Under the pieces are notes generated by a model. The model worked only from the letters and a program-made list of their open reading frames with translations, was not told where the DNA came from and ran no database searches. Made by a program: the position numbers and the translations under genes. A stretch of 11,964 nucleotides of DNA from contig JAXMCI010000067.1 of the NCBI GenBank assembly GCA_046349435.1, forward strand, positions 1 through 11,964, given 5' to 3'. Source of the stretch: JAXMCI01 sp046349435. Its GTDB lineage: Bacteria > Pseudomonadota > Alphaproteobacteria > Dongiales > Dongiaceae. Of this stretch, positions 1 to 10,003 are shown one piece after another (the first letter of the stretch is position 1; each line of letters starts with the position of its first letter).

Positions 1-625
1 CGCGCTTGCGAGCGCGGCGATGCAGCCCGCGCGTCCGCTTCACCTCCTCGAGGTCGCGCCGGATCTTCGCGATGCGCTCGCCGATCAGGCGACGGTCGAT
101 CTCGAGCTGCGACTCGCCGGGGCCGCCGAGGAAGCCGAAGCCGCCGCGCTGGCGCTCGAGGTGGGTCCAGGACCGCACCAGCCGGCTGCGCTGGTAGGTC
201 AGCGCGGCGAGCTCGACCTGCAGCTGGCCCTCGCGGGTGCGGGCCCGCTCGCCGAAGATCTCCAGGATCAGGCCGGTGCGGTCGATGACCTTGCACTTCC
301 AGGCCTTCTCCAGGTTGCGCTGCTGCACCGGGCTGACCGGCGAATCGATCACCGCGACGCCGATCTCCTTGGCCTCGACCAGCTCGCGGAAGGTCTCGAC
401 CGCGCCGCTGCCGATCAGCGTCGCCGGGCGCGGCCGCGACAGCTTGACGACCTCGCCATGGGCGATCTCCAGGCCGATGGCGCGCGTCAGCCCGACCGCC
501 TCGGCGAGGATCGCCTCCGGCGGCCGGGTCCGCGCCTCGCCGGCGCGCAGCACGGGGCACAGCACCAGGGCGCGGAGAGCCGTCCCTTGCCGGTCGATCG
601 GGGTGCCCCGGTCCGCGTCCGTCAA
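1..625 (-). CDS. hflX: GTPase HflX, N-terminal part (3' end beyond the window)
   Basis: Ribosome-associated GTPase of the Obg-HflX family; family members bind the 50S subunit and split stalled ribosomes under stress. The 208 codons in the window read through the HflX N-terminal domain (about residues 18-130), including LIGSG at 70-74. The family signature GGFGFLGGPGE lies at 161-171, followed by the helical linker. The sequence stops before the G-domain P-loop, which must lie left of position 1. The start chosen is TTG at 625-623, one base after the hfq stop. The frame upstream of it has no ATG or GTG before an in-frame TGA, so TTG is the only start near the junction. The purine-rich last codons of hfq probably serve as ribosome binding site. 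The tight hfq-hflX arrangement is the usual one, and co-translation is likely. Identity is secure; the exact start is less so. Confidence 0.93.
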   Translation of the reverse strand, partial: MTDADRGTPIDRQGTALRALVLCPVLRAGEARTRPPEAILAEAVGLTRAIGLEIAHGEVVKLSRPRPATLIGSGAVETFRELVEAKEIGVAVIDSPVSPVQQRNLEKAWKCKVIDRTGLILEIFGERARTREGQLQVELAALTYQRSRLVRSWTHLERQRGGFGFLGGPGESQLEIDRRLIGERIAKIRRDLEEVKRTRGLHRRARKR

Positions 626-626
626 A

Positions 627-878
627 TCACGCCTCTTCGCCTTCCTTCACGCCCTCGAACAGCTGGATCGGTCCGGCCGGCATGATGGTGGAGATGGCGT
701 GCTTGTAGACGAGCTGCGAATGCGCGTCGCGTCGCAGCAGCACGGAGAAGTTGTCGAACCAGGTGACGATGCCCTGGAGCTTGACCCCGTTGATCAGGAA
801 CACGGTAACGGGGATCTTGCCCTTGCGGATGTGATTGAGGAAGACGTCCTGCACATTCTGAGTCTTGTCGGCGGCCAT
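627..878 (-). CDS. hfq: RNA chaperone Hfq
   Basis: Hexameric Sm-like RNA chaperone that pairs small RNAs with mRNAs in the cytoplasm. The 83-residue product has the expected size for an alphaproteobacterial Hfq. It shows the N-terminal helix with Q8, then Sm1 with the GVKLQGIVTWFDNF stretch at 31-44, and Sm2 with VYKHAISTIMP at 57-67, containing the Y-K-H RNA-binding triplet. The acidic C-terminal tail is very short. The frame stays open upstream to 1016, but that extension has no family similarity; the ATG at 878 matches the canonical N-terminus and has a GGGGAG element just before it. The gene follows the HAD gene after 139 bp and is followed by hflX after 1 nt. The upstream gap holds a stable hairpin and a short repeat, which suggests its own leader or promoter. 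Confidence 0.98.
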   Translation of the reverse strand: MAADKTQNVQDVFLNHIRKGKIPVTVFLINGVKLQGIVTWFDNFSVLLRRDAHSQLVYKHAISTIMPAGPIQLFEGVKEGEEA

Positions 879-881
879 AGG

Positions 882-887
882 CTCCCC
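882..887 (-). promoter_or_regulatory. Ribosome binding site of hfq
   Basis: On the minus strand AAAGGGGAG sits 3 nt before the hfq ATG. It decides this ATG over the longer upstream open frame. It is one of few clear Shine-Dalgarno elements in this cluster, where most starts overlap the previous gene. Confidence 0.7.
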
Positions 888-902
888 TTTCTTGCTGTTA
901 TC

Positions 903-928
903 GGGGCCCGGTCGTTCTTGGGGCCCGG
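903..928. repeat. 9-bp direct repeat upstream of hfq
   Basis: GGGGCCCGG occurs exactly twice, at 903-911 and 920-928. The second copy forms most of the 3' arm of the UUCG hairpin at 921-942. The first copy could pair with the same 5' arm instead, giving an alternative fold. Both contain the GGGCCC palindrome, and chance is possible at this GC content. Confidence 0.45.
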
Positions 929-942
929 CCGAAGCCGAGCCC
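921..942 (-). promoter_or_regulatory. UUCG-capped hairpin in the hfq upstream region
   Basis: In the minus-strand transcript, GGGCUCGGC and GCCGGGCCC form a 9-bp stem (one G-U pair) around a UUCG loop closed by C-G, the extra-stable tetraloop class. It lies 42 nt before the hfq start and 75 nt after the HAD stop. No U-run follows the stem, so it is not a standard intrinsic terminator. It could be a leader element, a 3'-end stabiliser of the upstream mRNA, or a Rho-linked structure. Confidence 0.5.
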
Positions 943-1017
943 GGAGAGTCAACCTGACGCTGCGGCGTACGGTGGTTCCCGGCAAAGTTCGGGACCGTCG
1001 CCGAGCCCGATCGCATA

Positions 1018-1701
1018 TCACATAAGAGACTTCCGGTGAATTGCCAGTTCCTCGATCAGGGCGACCAGGCCGGCGCAATCGGCGACGTGGCGGTCGGGGC
1101 GGTGGCGCACGAACTCGTGCGCGCCCGGCGGCTCGGCGCGGAGCAGAACGGTGCTGCAGCCGCTGTTGGCGCCGCACTCGATGTCGATGTCGGTGTCGCC
1201 GACGAACCAGATCCCCGGCCCTGGCGCCAGCCCGGCGCCGGCGAGCGCCAGCACGACCGGCTCGCGGGCCGGCTTGTCGCGCTCGGCGTCGCCGGCCCCG
1301 ACCAGCCGGCCGAAATGGCCGGTCCAGCCGAGATGCTCGGCCTCGCGGCGCAGCACGGCGCCCTTCTTGTTGCTGACCACCGCGAGGTGGATGCCGTCGC
1401 CGGCCAGTCGCTGCAGCATCGGCAGCGCCCCGGCCATCGGCTGCAACCTTTGCAGGTGCTGCGCCATGAAGGCGTCGTAGAACACCCGCTCGGCCTCGCG
1501 CCAGCGCTCGCCGAACATCGCCGGGAAGGAATCGCGGGCCGAGGCGCGCACCCGCGCCCGGGTTTCCGCCAGCGTCCACAGCGGGTGGCCCATATGGCCG
1601 AGCGCGGCGTTCAGCGCCTCGTGGATCACCGCCCAGTTGTCGACCAGCGTGTTGTCCCAGTCGAACAGGATGGCGCTGGGCCTGGGCAGGGCGGCGCTCA
1701 C
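1018..1701 (-). CDS. HAD-superfamily hydrolase, phosphoglycolate-phosphatase-like
   Basis: Soluble 227-residue phosphatase of the haloacid dehalogenase superfamily. All four motifs are visible: motif I DWDNT at 14-18 (D14 nucleophile, D16 acid/base), motif II VVSNK at 108-112 (S110), motif III lysine K143 in ERDKP, and motif IV GDTDID at 168-173. The helical stretch between about 20 and 90 fits a C1 cap as in Gph-like enzymes. Family knowledge gives phosphate ester hydrolysis with Mg2+; the substrate cannot be read from the sequence. The start is GTG at 1701, overlapping the dat stop in a GTGA arrangement, so it is probably translated by coupling to dat. No earlier methionine fits motif I at the usual distance. 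Its place between dat and hfq suggests co-transcription with the transaminase but not a proven shared pathway. Confidence 0.88.
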   Translation of the reverse strand: MSAALPRPSAILFDWDNTLVDNWAVIHEALNAALGHMGHPLWTLAETRARVRASARDSFPAMFGERWREAERVFYDAFMAQHLQRLQPMAGALPMLQRLAGDGIHLAVVSNKKGAVLRREAEHLGWTGHFGRLVGAGDAERDKPAREPVVLALAGAGLAPGPGIWFVGDTDIDIECGANSGCSTVLLRAEPPGAHEFVRHRPDRHVADCAGLVALIEELAIHRKSLM

Positions 1702-2558
1702 GCCGACGTCCCGCCGGCGACGGCCTCGACGTAGAGCTGGCGCAGGCGGCGCGTCACCGGTCCGGGCCGGCCGTCGCCGATGACGGCATCGTCGATCCGG
1801 GTGACCGGCAGGACGAAGGCCGAGCTGCTGGTCAGGAAGGCCTCGCGCGCCGCCCTGGCCTCGGCCAGCGAGAAGGCCCGCTCCTCGAAGGCGATGCCCT
1901 CCTCCGCCAGCACCCGCTTCAGCCCGGTCCGGGTGATCCCGTTGAGGATGGCGGCGGTCGCCGGCCGGGTCGCCAGGCTCCCTCCGGCGGTGACGATCCA
2001 GGCGTTGGTCGAGGTGCCCTCGGTGATCATCCCTTCGGCGTCGACCTGCCAGGCCTCGAAGGCGCCCGCCTCGCTCGCCTGCTGCTTGCCCAGCACGTTG
2101 GGCAGCAGCGCCAGCGACTTGATGTCGCAACGCCGCCAGCGGATGTCCGGCACGGTGATGACCCGGGCGCCGCCCTCGAGCAGCGCCGGCGCCGGCGGCT
2201 TCAGCCGCCTGGTGGTGATCACCAGCGCGCTCTCGGCCCGGGCCGGGAACTTGTGGTCGCGCGGGGCGACGCCGCGGGTCACCTGGATGTAGACGAGGCC
2301 GTCGACCAGCCCGTTGCGCCGGACCAGCTCGCGGACGATGCACGACAGCACCGGGCGCGACACCGGCCAGGCGATGCGCAGCTCCGCGAGCGAGTAGCCC
2401 AGGCGGTCGAGGTGCGGTTCCTCGTCGACCATGCGGCCGCGATGCAGCGGGATGACCTCGTAGACGCCGTCGGCGAACTGGTAGCCGCGATCCTCGATAT
2501 GGACCGTGGCGTGGCCGTGCGGCAGGTAACGGCCGTTGACATAGGCCAGGCGCGTCAT
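1698..2558 (-). CDS. dat: D-amino-acid-transaminase-like class IV aminotransferase
   Basis: PLP-dependent class IV (fold type IV) aminotransferase of 286 residues, the usual size. The catalytic lysine is K147 in RCDIKSLALLPNV. E180 follows in GMITEGTSTN, and LNGITRTG at 205-212 matches the phosphate-binding loop. The stretch TRGVAPRDHKFP near 94-105 resembles the carboxylate-trapping R-x-H loop of Bacillus D-amino acid transaminase (R100 and H102 here), which favours the D-specific over the branched-chain or aminodeoxychorismate-lyase branch. The expected reaction is amino transfer between D-alanine and 2-oxoglutarate to give D-glutamate. The start is the ATG at 2558, with GGAG seven nt upstream and 32 bp after ntrX. 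A D-alanine transaminase gene near ntrX and hfq is, from memory, common in Alphaproteobacteria. Substrate specificity remains an inference. Confidence 0.87.
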   Translation of the reverse strand: MTRLAYVNGRYLPHGHATVHIEDRGYQFADGVYEVIPLHRGRMVDEEPHLDRLGYSLAELRIAWPVSRPVLSCIVRELVRRNGLVDGLVYIQVTRGVAPRDHKFPARAESALVITTRRLKPPAPALLEGGARVITVPDIRWRRCDIKSLALLPNVLGKQQASEAGAFEAWQVDAEGMITEGTSTNAWIVTAGGSLATRPATAAILNGITRTGLKRVLAEEGIAFEERAFSLAEARAAREAFLTSSSAFVLPVTRIDDAVIGDGRPGPVTRRLRQLYVEAVAGGTSA

Positions 2559-2565
2559 GGGGAAG

Positions 2566-2569
2566 CTCC
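2566..2569 (-). promoter_or_regulatory. Ribosome binding site of dat
   Basis: Minus-strand GGAG seven nt before the dat ATG, within the 32-bp ntrX-dat gap. Having its own site suggests that dat is initiated independently rather than by stop-start coupling. Confidence 0.6.
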
Positions 2570-2590
2570 GGTCAGGGGAACGGCGCCGGC

Positions 2591-3986
<1,396 letters not shown>

Positions 3987-3997
<11 letters not shown>

Positions 3998-6266
3998 GGG
4001 AGCCCAGCCTCACCGGCATCGGCGTGGCGAGGTGGAAGACCAGCCGCACGGCTGCCCCCCCGCCGGAGCGATCGTCCAATACCAGATTGCCGTCATGGTC
4101 TTCCATGATCTTCTTGACGATGGCGAGGCCGAGCCCGGTGCCCTTGGCGCGGGTCGTCACATAGGGCTCGGTCAGCCGCTCGCGCTGGTGCGTCGGCAGG
4201 CCGCGGCCATTGTCCTCGACGGTGACCACCAGGCGGCGGCGCTCGACCTCGATGGCGAGCTCGATCAGCCCCGGCTCGTCGCGCCCCTCGGCGCGGCGCG
4301 CCTCGATCGAGTCGGCGGCGTTCTGCAGCAGGTTGGTCAGCGCCTGGCCGATCTGCCGGCCGTCGCAGGACAGCACCGGCGGCTCCTCGGGGAAACGGGT
4401 CCGGTACTCGATCTGCGGATGCGCGCTCTGCTGCAGGAACAGGGCCTGGCGGCAGAGCTGCGCGAGATCCTCCGCCCGCTTCACCGGCGCCGGCATGCGG
4501 GCGAAGGAGGAGAACTCGTCGACCATGCGGCCGATGTCGCCGACCTGGCGGACGATCGTGTCGGTGCAGACGGTGAAGGTCTCGGGGTCGCTCTGGATCT
4601 CCTTCAGGTACTTGCGCTTCAGCCGCTCGGCCGAGAGCTGGATCGGGGTCAGCGGGTTCTTGATCTCGTGCGCGATGCGCCGCGCGACGTCGGCCCAGGC
4701 GGCCTTGCGCTGGGCCGAGAGCAGCTCGGTAACGTCGTCGAAGGTGACGACGAAGCCGACCAGGCCCGAGGGCTCCTCCTCGGCCGCCACCCGGACCAGC
4801 AGGGTGCGCGTCTCGGCGCCGCGCACGACGCTGATCTGCCGCTCGGTGCTGCGCGGCGCCCGCTGCCGGGCGTGCGCCAGCAGCTCGGCCACCTCCGGCA
4901 CGATCTCGGCGAGCGGCTGGCCGACGCGCTGCGAGAGGTCGGTGGCGAGCAGCTCGGAGGCGGAGCGGTTGGGCAGGGTGACGCGCGCCTCGTGGTCGAG
5001 CCCGATGACGCCCGCCGAGACGCCGGACAGCACCAGCTCGGTGAAGCGCCGCCGCTCGTCGAGCTCGGCATTGGCGGCGACCAGGGCCGATTGCTGGCTG
5101 GAGAGCTGCTCGGTCATGCGGTTGAAGGCGCTGCTCAGCGAGCCGAGCTCGTCCCCTGCCCCCTCCTCCACCCGGGCGGCGAGGTCGCCGGCGCCGACCC
5201 GCTCGGCGGCGGCGGCCAGGCTGGTGATCGGCCGGACCAGCTGAGTGCCGAAGCTGATCGCCAGCCAGACGGCGGCGAACAGCACCAGCAGCGCGATGAC
5301 CACGAAGATCAGCGCGAAGGTGATCTGCAGGCCGGAGCGCTGGCCCTCGAGCTTCTCGTAGATCAGCGCCGCGCCGCGGCTCTTGTCGAGATGCGCCAGC
5401 ACCCGGGGATCGATCAGCCGGCCGACATAGAGGTAGCTGTCGGCGAACGGGTCGAGGCGGATCAGCGCCCGCACCCGGTCGCCGGTCTCGCTCGGCAGGA
5501 TCGCCACCTGGCCGGTGCGGGCCTGCACCATGGCCCAGTCGGGCGGCGTCGAATCGAACTCCAGCAGCAGGCTGTAGCCGGCCCGCGCCACGACCTCGCG
5601 GTCGCCGTTCAGCACCACCGCCTCGTCGAGGCCGCGCAGCGTCGCCTGGATGCCCAGCTGGCGCTCGAACTCCTCCTGGCTGCCGTTGAGGAAGAGGCTC
5701 TCCCGGCGCATGTCCTCGGACAGCCCGACCACGTCGGTGCCGAGCTGCTGCTGGTGCTCCTGCAGGTAGGCCTGCGCGACATAGAGCGAATCGCGGATCG
5801 CGCTGCGCACCTCGGTGCTGAACCAGCCGGCCATGCCGATGTTGAGGAAGAGCGCCGAGAAGACCGCGACGATGATGGTCGGCGTCACCGCGCCGAGGCT
5901 GAACCACAGCACCAGCCGGGCGTGCAGCCGGGCGCCGGCCAGGCCGCGCCGCCGCTCCAGCCAGAGCACGACCAGCCGCCGCGCCACCACCACCACGAGC
6001 AGCAGCAGCAGGATCAGCTCGAGCAGCAGCAGCAGCAGGATCAGGCGGGGGTCGGGCGGCGAGACGATGACGCCGGTGATCGCGCCGTAGGTAGTGAGGC
6101 CGGAGACCAGCGAGGCGACGAGCAGCGACAGGGCGAGCTTCCGCTCGAGCCCGACCCGTGCCCCCCAGGCACCGATCCGCCCCAGCAGCGTCAGCGGCCT
6201 GTCGATCAAGCTGCCGGCGCCGCGGAGGTCGCTTGCCGCCGGCTCGGCCATCTCCTGTGGCTGCAT
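3987..6266 (-). CDS. ntrY: Membrane sensor histidine kinase NtrY
   Basis: Inner-membrane sensor kinase of 759 residues. Three N-terminal hydrophobic segments (about 43-68, 74-103, 117-147) precede a roughly 165-residue extracytoplasmic stretch. A fourth segment follows at 316-339, then HAMP (about 337-392), PAS (about 405-515) and the kinase core. The phospho-acceptor is H533 in AHEIKNPLTPIQ, the N-box has N649, the G1 box is DNGRG at 685-689, and the G2 box is GTGLGLAI at 709-716. It phosphorylates NtrX and in some species cross-talks with NtrC. The second membrane segment is built from a near-perfect tandem codon repeat with a buried glutamate (E83). The first ATG (6266) lies 8 nt after the ntrC stop with no Shine-Dalgarno; an in-frame ATG at 6251 is the alternative and would shorten the protein by 5 residues. 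A hairpin straddles the junction. Confidence 0.96.
5985..6044. repeat. Trinucleotide and 24-bp tandem repeat within ntrY
   Basis: On the plus strand, four CAC triplets (5985-5996) are followed by GAG-(CAG)4-GAT-CAG (5997-6017), a CTC spacer, and GAG-(CAG)5-GAT-CAG (6021-6044). The two blocks differ by one CAG. Read in the ntrY frame they encode runs of leucine broken by isoleucine and one glutamate, then four valines, forming transmembrane segment 2 (about residues 76-94). Length change by whole codons would keep the frame, so the tract can slip without breaking the gene. Confidence 0.85.
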
Positions 6267-6274
6267 CGAGGGGG

Positions 6275-7713
<1,439 letters not shown>

Positions 7714-7717
<4 letters not shown>

Positions 7718-8844
7718 CGCGCCCGGTCGGAAGAGGCCATCGGCAGCATGACGCTGAACAGCGTGCGGCGCGGCTCGCTGTCGAACTCGATCACCCCGCC
7801 ATGGTCGCCGACGATCTTGGCGACCAGCGCCAGGCCGAGGCCCTTGCCGCCGGGCTTGGTGGTGACGAAGGGGTCGAAGAGGTGGCGGCGGAGATCCTCG
7901 GGAATGCCGGGACCGTTGTCCTGGACGCCGATCACCAGCGGCAGGTGGACCTTGTCGCTGCTGCCCGGCACGGCCAGTCGCACGCCCTGCTGGAAGCGGG
8001 TCGAGAGCTGGATCACCCCGCCCTCGGCCGGCGTCGCCTCGGCGGCGTTCTTCACCAGGTTGAGGAAGACCTGGATCAGCAGGTCGCGATTGCCCAGCAC
8101 CGGCGGCAGGGACGGGTCGTAGTGCTCGACGAAGCGGCGGCCGCGGGCGAAGCCGCTCTCGGCCAGCCGCCGGACATGGTCGAGCACCTGGTGGATGTTG
8201 ACCGCCTCGCGCTCGATCGGCTGGCGGTCGGCGAACATCTCCATGCGGTCGACCAGCCCGACGATGCGGTCGCACTCCTCGCAGATCAGCCGGGTCAGCG
8301 TCAGCTCGCCGGGCTCGGCGTCGCGCTCGAGCAGCTGGGCGGCGCCGCGGATGCCGGAGAGCGGGTTCTTCACCTCGTGCGCCAGCATGGCGGCCATCGC
8401 GCCGACCGAGCGGGCGACGCCGCGATGGGTCAGCTGCTGGTCGATCTTGTGCGCCATCGAGCGCGGCCGCAGCGACACCACCACGGCGCCCGGCCGGTCG
8501 GCCAGCGGCGCGGCGTCGATGGTGACGATGTGGGTCCCGATGCGCGGCGTCTCCAGGGTGACGCCGTACTCCGAGATCGGGCTGCCGCCGTCGCGCGCCT
8601 GGGCGATCAGCGGCAGCAGCGGGCTGTCCGCCGGCACCAGCTCGGCGATGGCGCGGCCGGCCAGCGCGCTGCGGCCGACCGCGAAGAACTGCTCGGCGGC
8701 GGGGTTGACGAGCTCGACGCGGCCATCCGCCGCCACCACCAGCACCGGCTCGGGCAGCGCCTCCAGCACCGCCGCCGGGTCGACCGGCGCCCGGTCGACC
8801 GGTGGCGGCGCGGCGCGGCGGAGCGCGGCGGCGGCCACGCTCAC
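7714..8844 (-). CDS. ntrB: Nitrogen regulation sensor kinase/phosphatase NtrB
   Basis: Soluble histidine kinase of 376 residues with no membrane segment, as expected for NtrB, which senses nitrogen through PII rather than an external ligand. An N-terminal PAS domain spans about 25-130. The dimerisation and phosphotransfer helix has H156 in LAHEVKNPLSGIRGAAQLL. The ATPase domain has N266 in LVKNAAEA, the G1 box DNGPGIP at 309-315, and GGKGLGLAL at 332-340. It phosphorylates NtrC, and with PII bound acts as its phosphatase. The chosen start is GTG at 8844, overlapping the dusB stop as GTGA; a second in-frame GTG at 8838 would remove two residues. The frame stays open upstream inside dusB, but that part is antiparallel to no known domain and is out of phase with dusB. 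It ends with an ATGA overlap into ntrC. Confidence 0.96.
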
Positions 8845-9827
8845 GCCGCCAGCCGCTCGATGGCGGGACGGTAGAAGTCGGCGATCATCGCCTCGACCGC
8901 CGCCGGCTCGGCCTTGCGGTTGAGCGCGGCGCGGAACTCGGCGGAGCCCGGCAGGCCCTTGCTGTACCAGGCGATGTGCTTGCGGGCGATGCGGTTGCCT
9001 GAGTCGATGCCGTAGTGGCTCAGCATGTCGCGATAGTGCTCGAGCAGGAGGGCGAGCTGCTCGGCGAGCGGCGGATCGGCCGGGACCGGCTCGCCGCGCA
9101 GGAAGGCGATCACCTGGCGCAGGAACCACGGCCGGCCGTAGCAGCCGCGGCCGATCATCACCCCGTCGGCGCCCGACGCGTCGAGCGCGGCGCGGACCTC
9201 GGCGAAGCTGGCGATGTCGCCGTTGACGATCACCGGGATGCGCACCGCCTCCTTGACGGCGCGCACGAAACCCCAGTCGGCGCGGCCCTCATAGAACTGG
9301 CAGCGGGTCCGGCCATGCACGGTGACCATGCGGATGCCGGACTCCTCGGCGATCCGCGCCAGCCGCGGCGCGTTGCGATTGGCGTGATCCCAGCCGGTGC
9401 GCATCTTCAGCGTGACCGGCAGCTTCACCGCCTTGACGGTGGCCTCGAGGATGCGCCCGGCATGGACCTCGTCGCGCATCAGCGCCGAGCCGGCATGGCC
9501 GTTCACCACCTTCTTCACCGGGCAGCCGAAGTTGATGTCGATCAGCGCCGCGCCGCGATCCTCGTTGAGCCGCGCCGCCTCGGCCATGACCTCCGGCTCG
9601 CAGCCGGCGAGCTGGACGGCCATCGGGAACTCCTCCGGCGTGTTGCGCACCATCTGCAGCGTCTGCCGGGAGTGCCGGATCATCGCCTGGCTGGCGATCA
9701 TCTCGGAGACGACCAGCCCGGCGCCGCAGCGCTTCACCAGGCGGCGGAACGGCATGTCGGTGACCCCCGACATCGGGGCCAGGATCACCGGATCGGAAAC
9801 GTGCAGCGGGCCGACGTCGATGCCCAT
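8841..9827 (-). CDS. dusB: tRNA-dihydrouridine synthase DusB (NifR3)
   Basis: Flavin-dependent enzyme that reduces uridine to dihydrouridine in the D-loop of tRNA; 328 residues, normal for the family. The TIM barrel opens with PVILAPMSGVTDMPFR (13-28) and carries the catalytic cysteine C102 in DINFGCPVKKV. FMN/phosphate-binding segments are VNGDI (201-205) and IGRGCYGRPW (225-234), the latter in the form usual for alphaproteobacterial NifR3. A C-terminal helical domain follows from about 250. The ATG at 9827 is the only possible upstream start because an in-frame TAA lies two codons before it. A GGAG lies 12 nt upstream, rather far. This is the classical first gene of the nifR3-ntrB-ntrC operon; its promoter should lie in the 9828-10003 region. 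Confidence 0.97.
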   Translation of the reverse strand: MGIDVGPLHVSDPVILAPMSGVTDMPFRRLVKRCGAGLVVSEMIASQAMIRHSRQTLQMVRNTPEEFPMAVQLAGCEPEVMAEAARLNEDRGAALIDINFGCPVKKVVNGHAGSALMRDEVHAGRILEATVKAVKLPVTLKMRTGWDHANRNAPRLARIAEESGIRMVTVHGRTRCQFYEGRADWGFVRAVKEAVRIPVIVNGDIASFAEVRAALDASGADGVMIGRGCYGRPWFLRQVIAFLRGEPVPADPPLAEQLALLLEHYRDMLSHYGIDSGNRIARKHIAWYSKGLPGSAEFRAALNRKAEPAAVEAMIADFYRPAIERLAA

Positions 9828-9922
9828 GGATTAGGCAGGCTCCGGATGTGCCGAAAAATTAGGCTCGCGCGATTGTGACGCATCCTCGCTGCAGTGCAAC
9901 AAGAATCGCTCGACCCGCCCGC

Positions 9923-9957
9923 GTCGCCAATACCGTCGCCTGAAGCCGTCACCTGAA
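9923..9957. repeat. Triplicated GTCRCC motif, with a 12-bp near-perfect direct repeat
   Basis: GTCGCC occurs at 9923-9928 and 9935-9940, and GTCACC at 9948-9953, at 12- and 13-bp steps. The last two are part of CCGTCGCCTGAA (9933-9944) and CCGTCACCTGAA (9946-9957), 11 of 12 identical. It sits about 50-80 bp upstream of the plus-strand hydrolase and 100-130 bp upstream of dusB. A tandem protein-binding site is possible but unproven. Confidence 0.5.
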
Positions 9958-9961
9958 TCCG

Positions 9962-9975
9962 GCACGGCATCGTGC
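9962..9975. repeat. Inverted repeat upstream of the S33 hydrolase
   Basis: GCACG (9962-9966), spacer GCAT, and CGTGC (9971-9975) form a perfect 5-bp dyad centred about 35 bp before the hydrolase ATG. It overlaps where a -35 region or operator would lie if the TATAGT at 9993 is a -10 element. Short dyads arise by chance in GC-rich DNA. Confidence 0.35.
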
Positions 9976-9992
9976 GGCCGCGCGGTCCCGCC

Positions 9993-9998
9993 TATAGT
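9993..9998 (+). promoter_or_regulatory. -10-like hexamer TATAGT directly before the hydrolase start
   Basis: TATAGT matches the -10 consensus at 5 of 6 positions and ends 5 nt before the ATG at 10004. No -35 match is seen 16-18 bp upstream. If used, transcription would begin at or next to the start codon, giving a leaderless or nearly leaderless mRNA. This would fit the lack of any Shine-Dalgarno sequence. Confidence 0.25.
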
Positions 9999-10003
9999 CG
10001 CGA

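Larger units (their letters stand above)
879..1017. other. Intergenic region between the HAD gene and hfq
   Basis: 139 bp with no supported gene. It holds the hfq ribosome binding site, the direct repeat and the UUCG hairpin. On the minus strand a TTGACT hexamer occurs near 951, but I see no matching -10 at a normal distance, so no promoter is called. The length, unlike the overlaps elsewhere in the cluster, suggests that hfq-hflX has at least some independent expression. Confidence 0.5.
9828..10003. other. Divergent intergenic region dusB / S33 hydrolase
   Basis: 176 bp between divergent genes, so it should hold both promoters. It is less GC-rich than its surroundings, with an A/T run near 9855-9860. 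For dusB a weak minus-strand pair is possible: TTGCAC (complement of 9894-9899) and CACAAT (complement of 9872-9877), 16 bp apart. The -35 matches poorly beyond TTG. It also holds a triple short repeat, an inverted repeat and a -10-like hexamer next to the hydrolase start, listed separately. No RNA gene or peptide is supported here. Confidence 0.4.

Noticed and set aside
876..1016. N-terminal extension of Hfq from an ATG at 1016
   Set aside because: The 46 extra residues have no family counterpart; the ATG at 878 has a ribosome binding site and gives the canonical Hfq N-terminus.
4649..5071. Serine/proline/arginine-rich open frame on the minus strand inside ntrY
   Set aside because: It is an alternate-frame reading within the ntrY PAS and HisKA region, with no start signal or domain.
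9838..9853. Sigma54-like GGCAC-N7-GC element (GG to GC spacing of 10) upstream of dusB on the minus strand
   Set aside because: The -12 half is GAGC instead of TTGC, and transcription would start almost on the ATG, losing the ribosome binding site.
9785..9970. 61-codon minus-strand open frame spanning the dusB start and the upstream region
   Set aside because: It overlaps the dusB N-terminus out of frame, has no similarity to known proteins, and covers a region that should hold the promoter.
9961..9975. Sigma54-like GGCACG...TGC element upstream of the hydrolase on the plus strand
   Set aside because: The GG to GC spacing is one base too long, and sigma54 promoters tolerate little spacing change; the sequence is better described as an inverted repeat.
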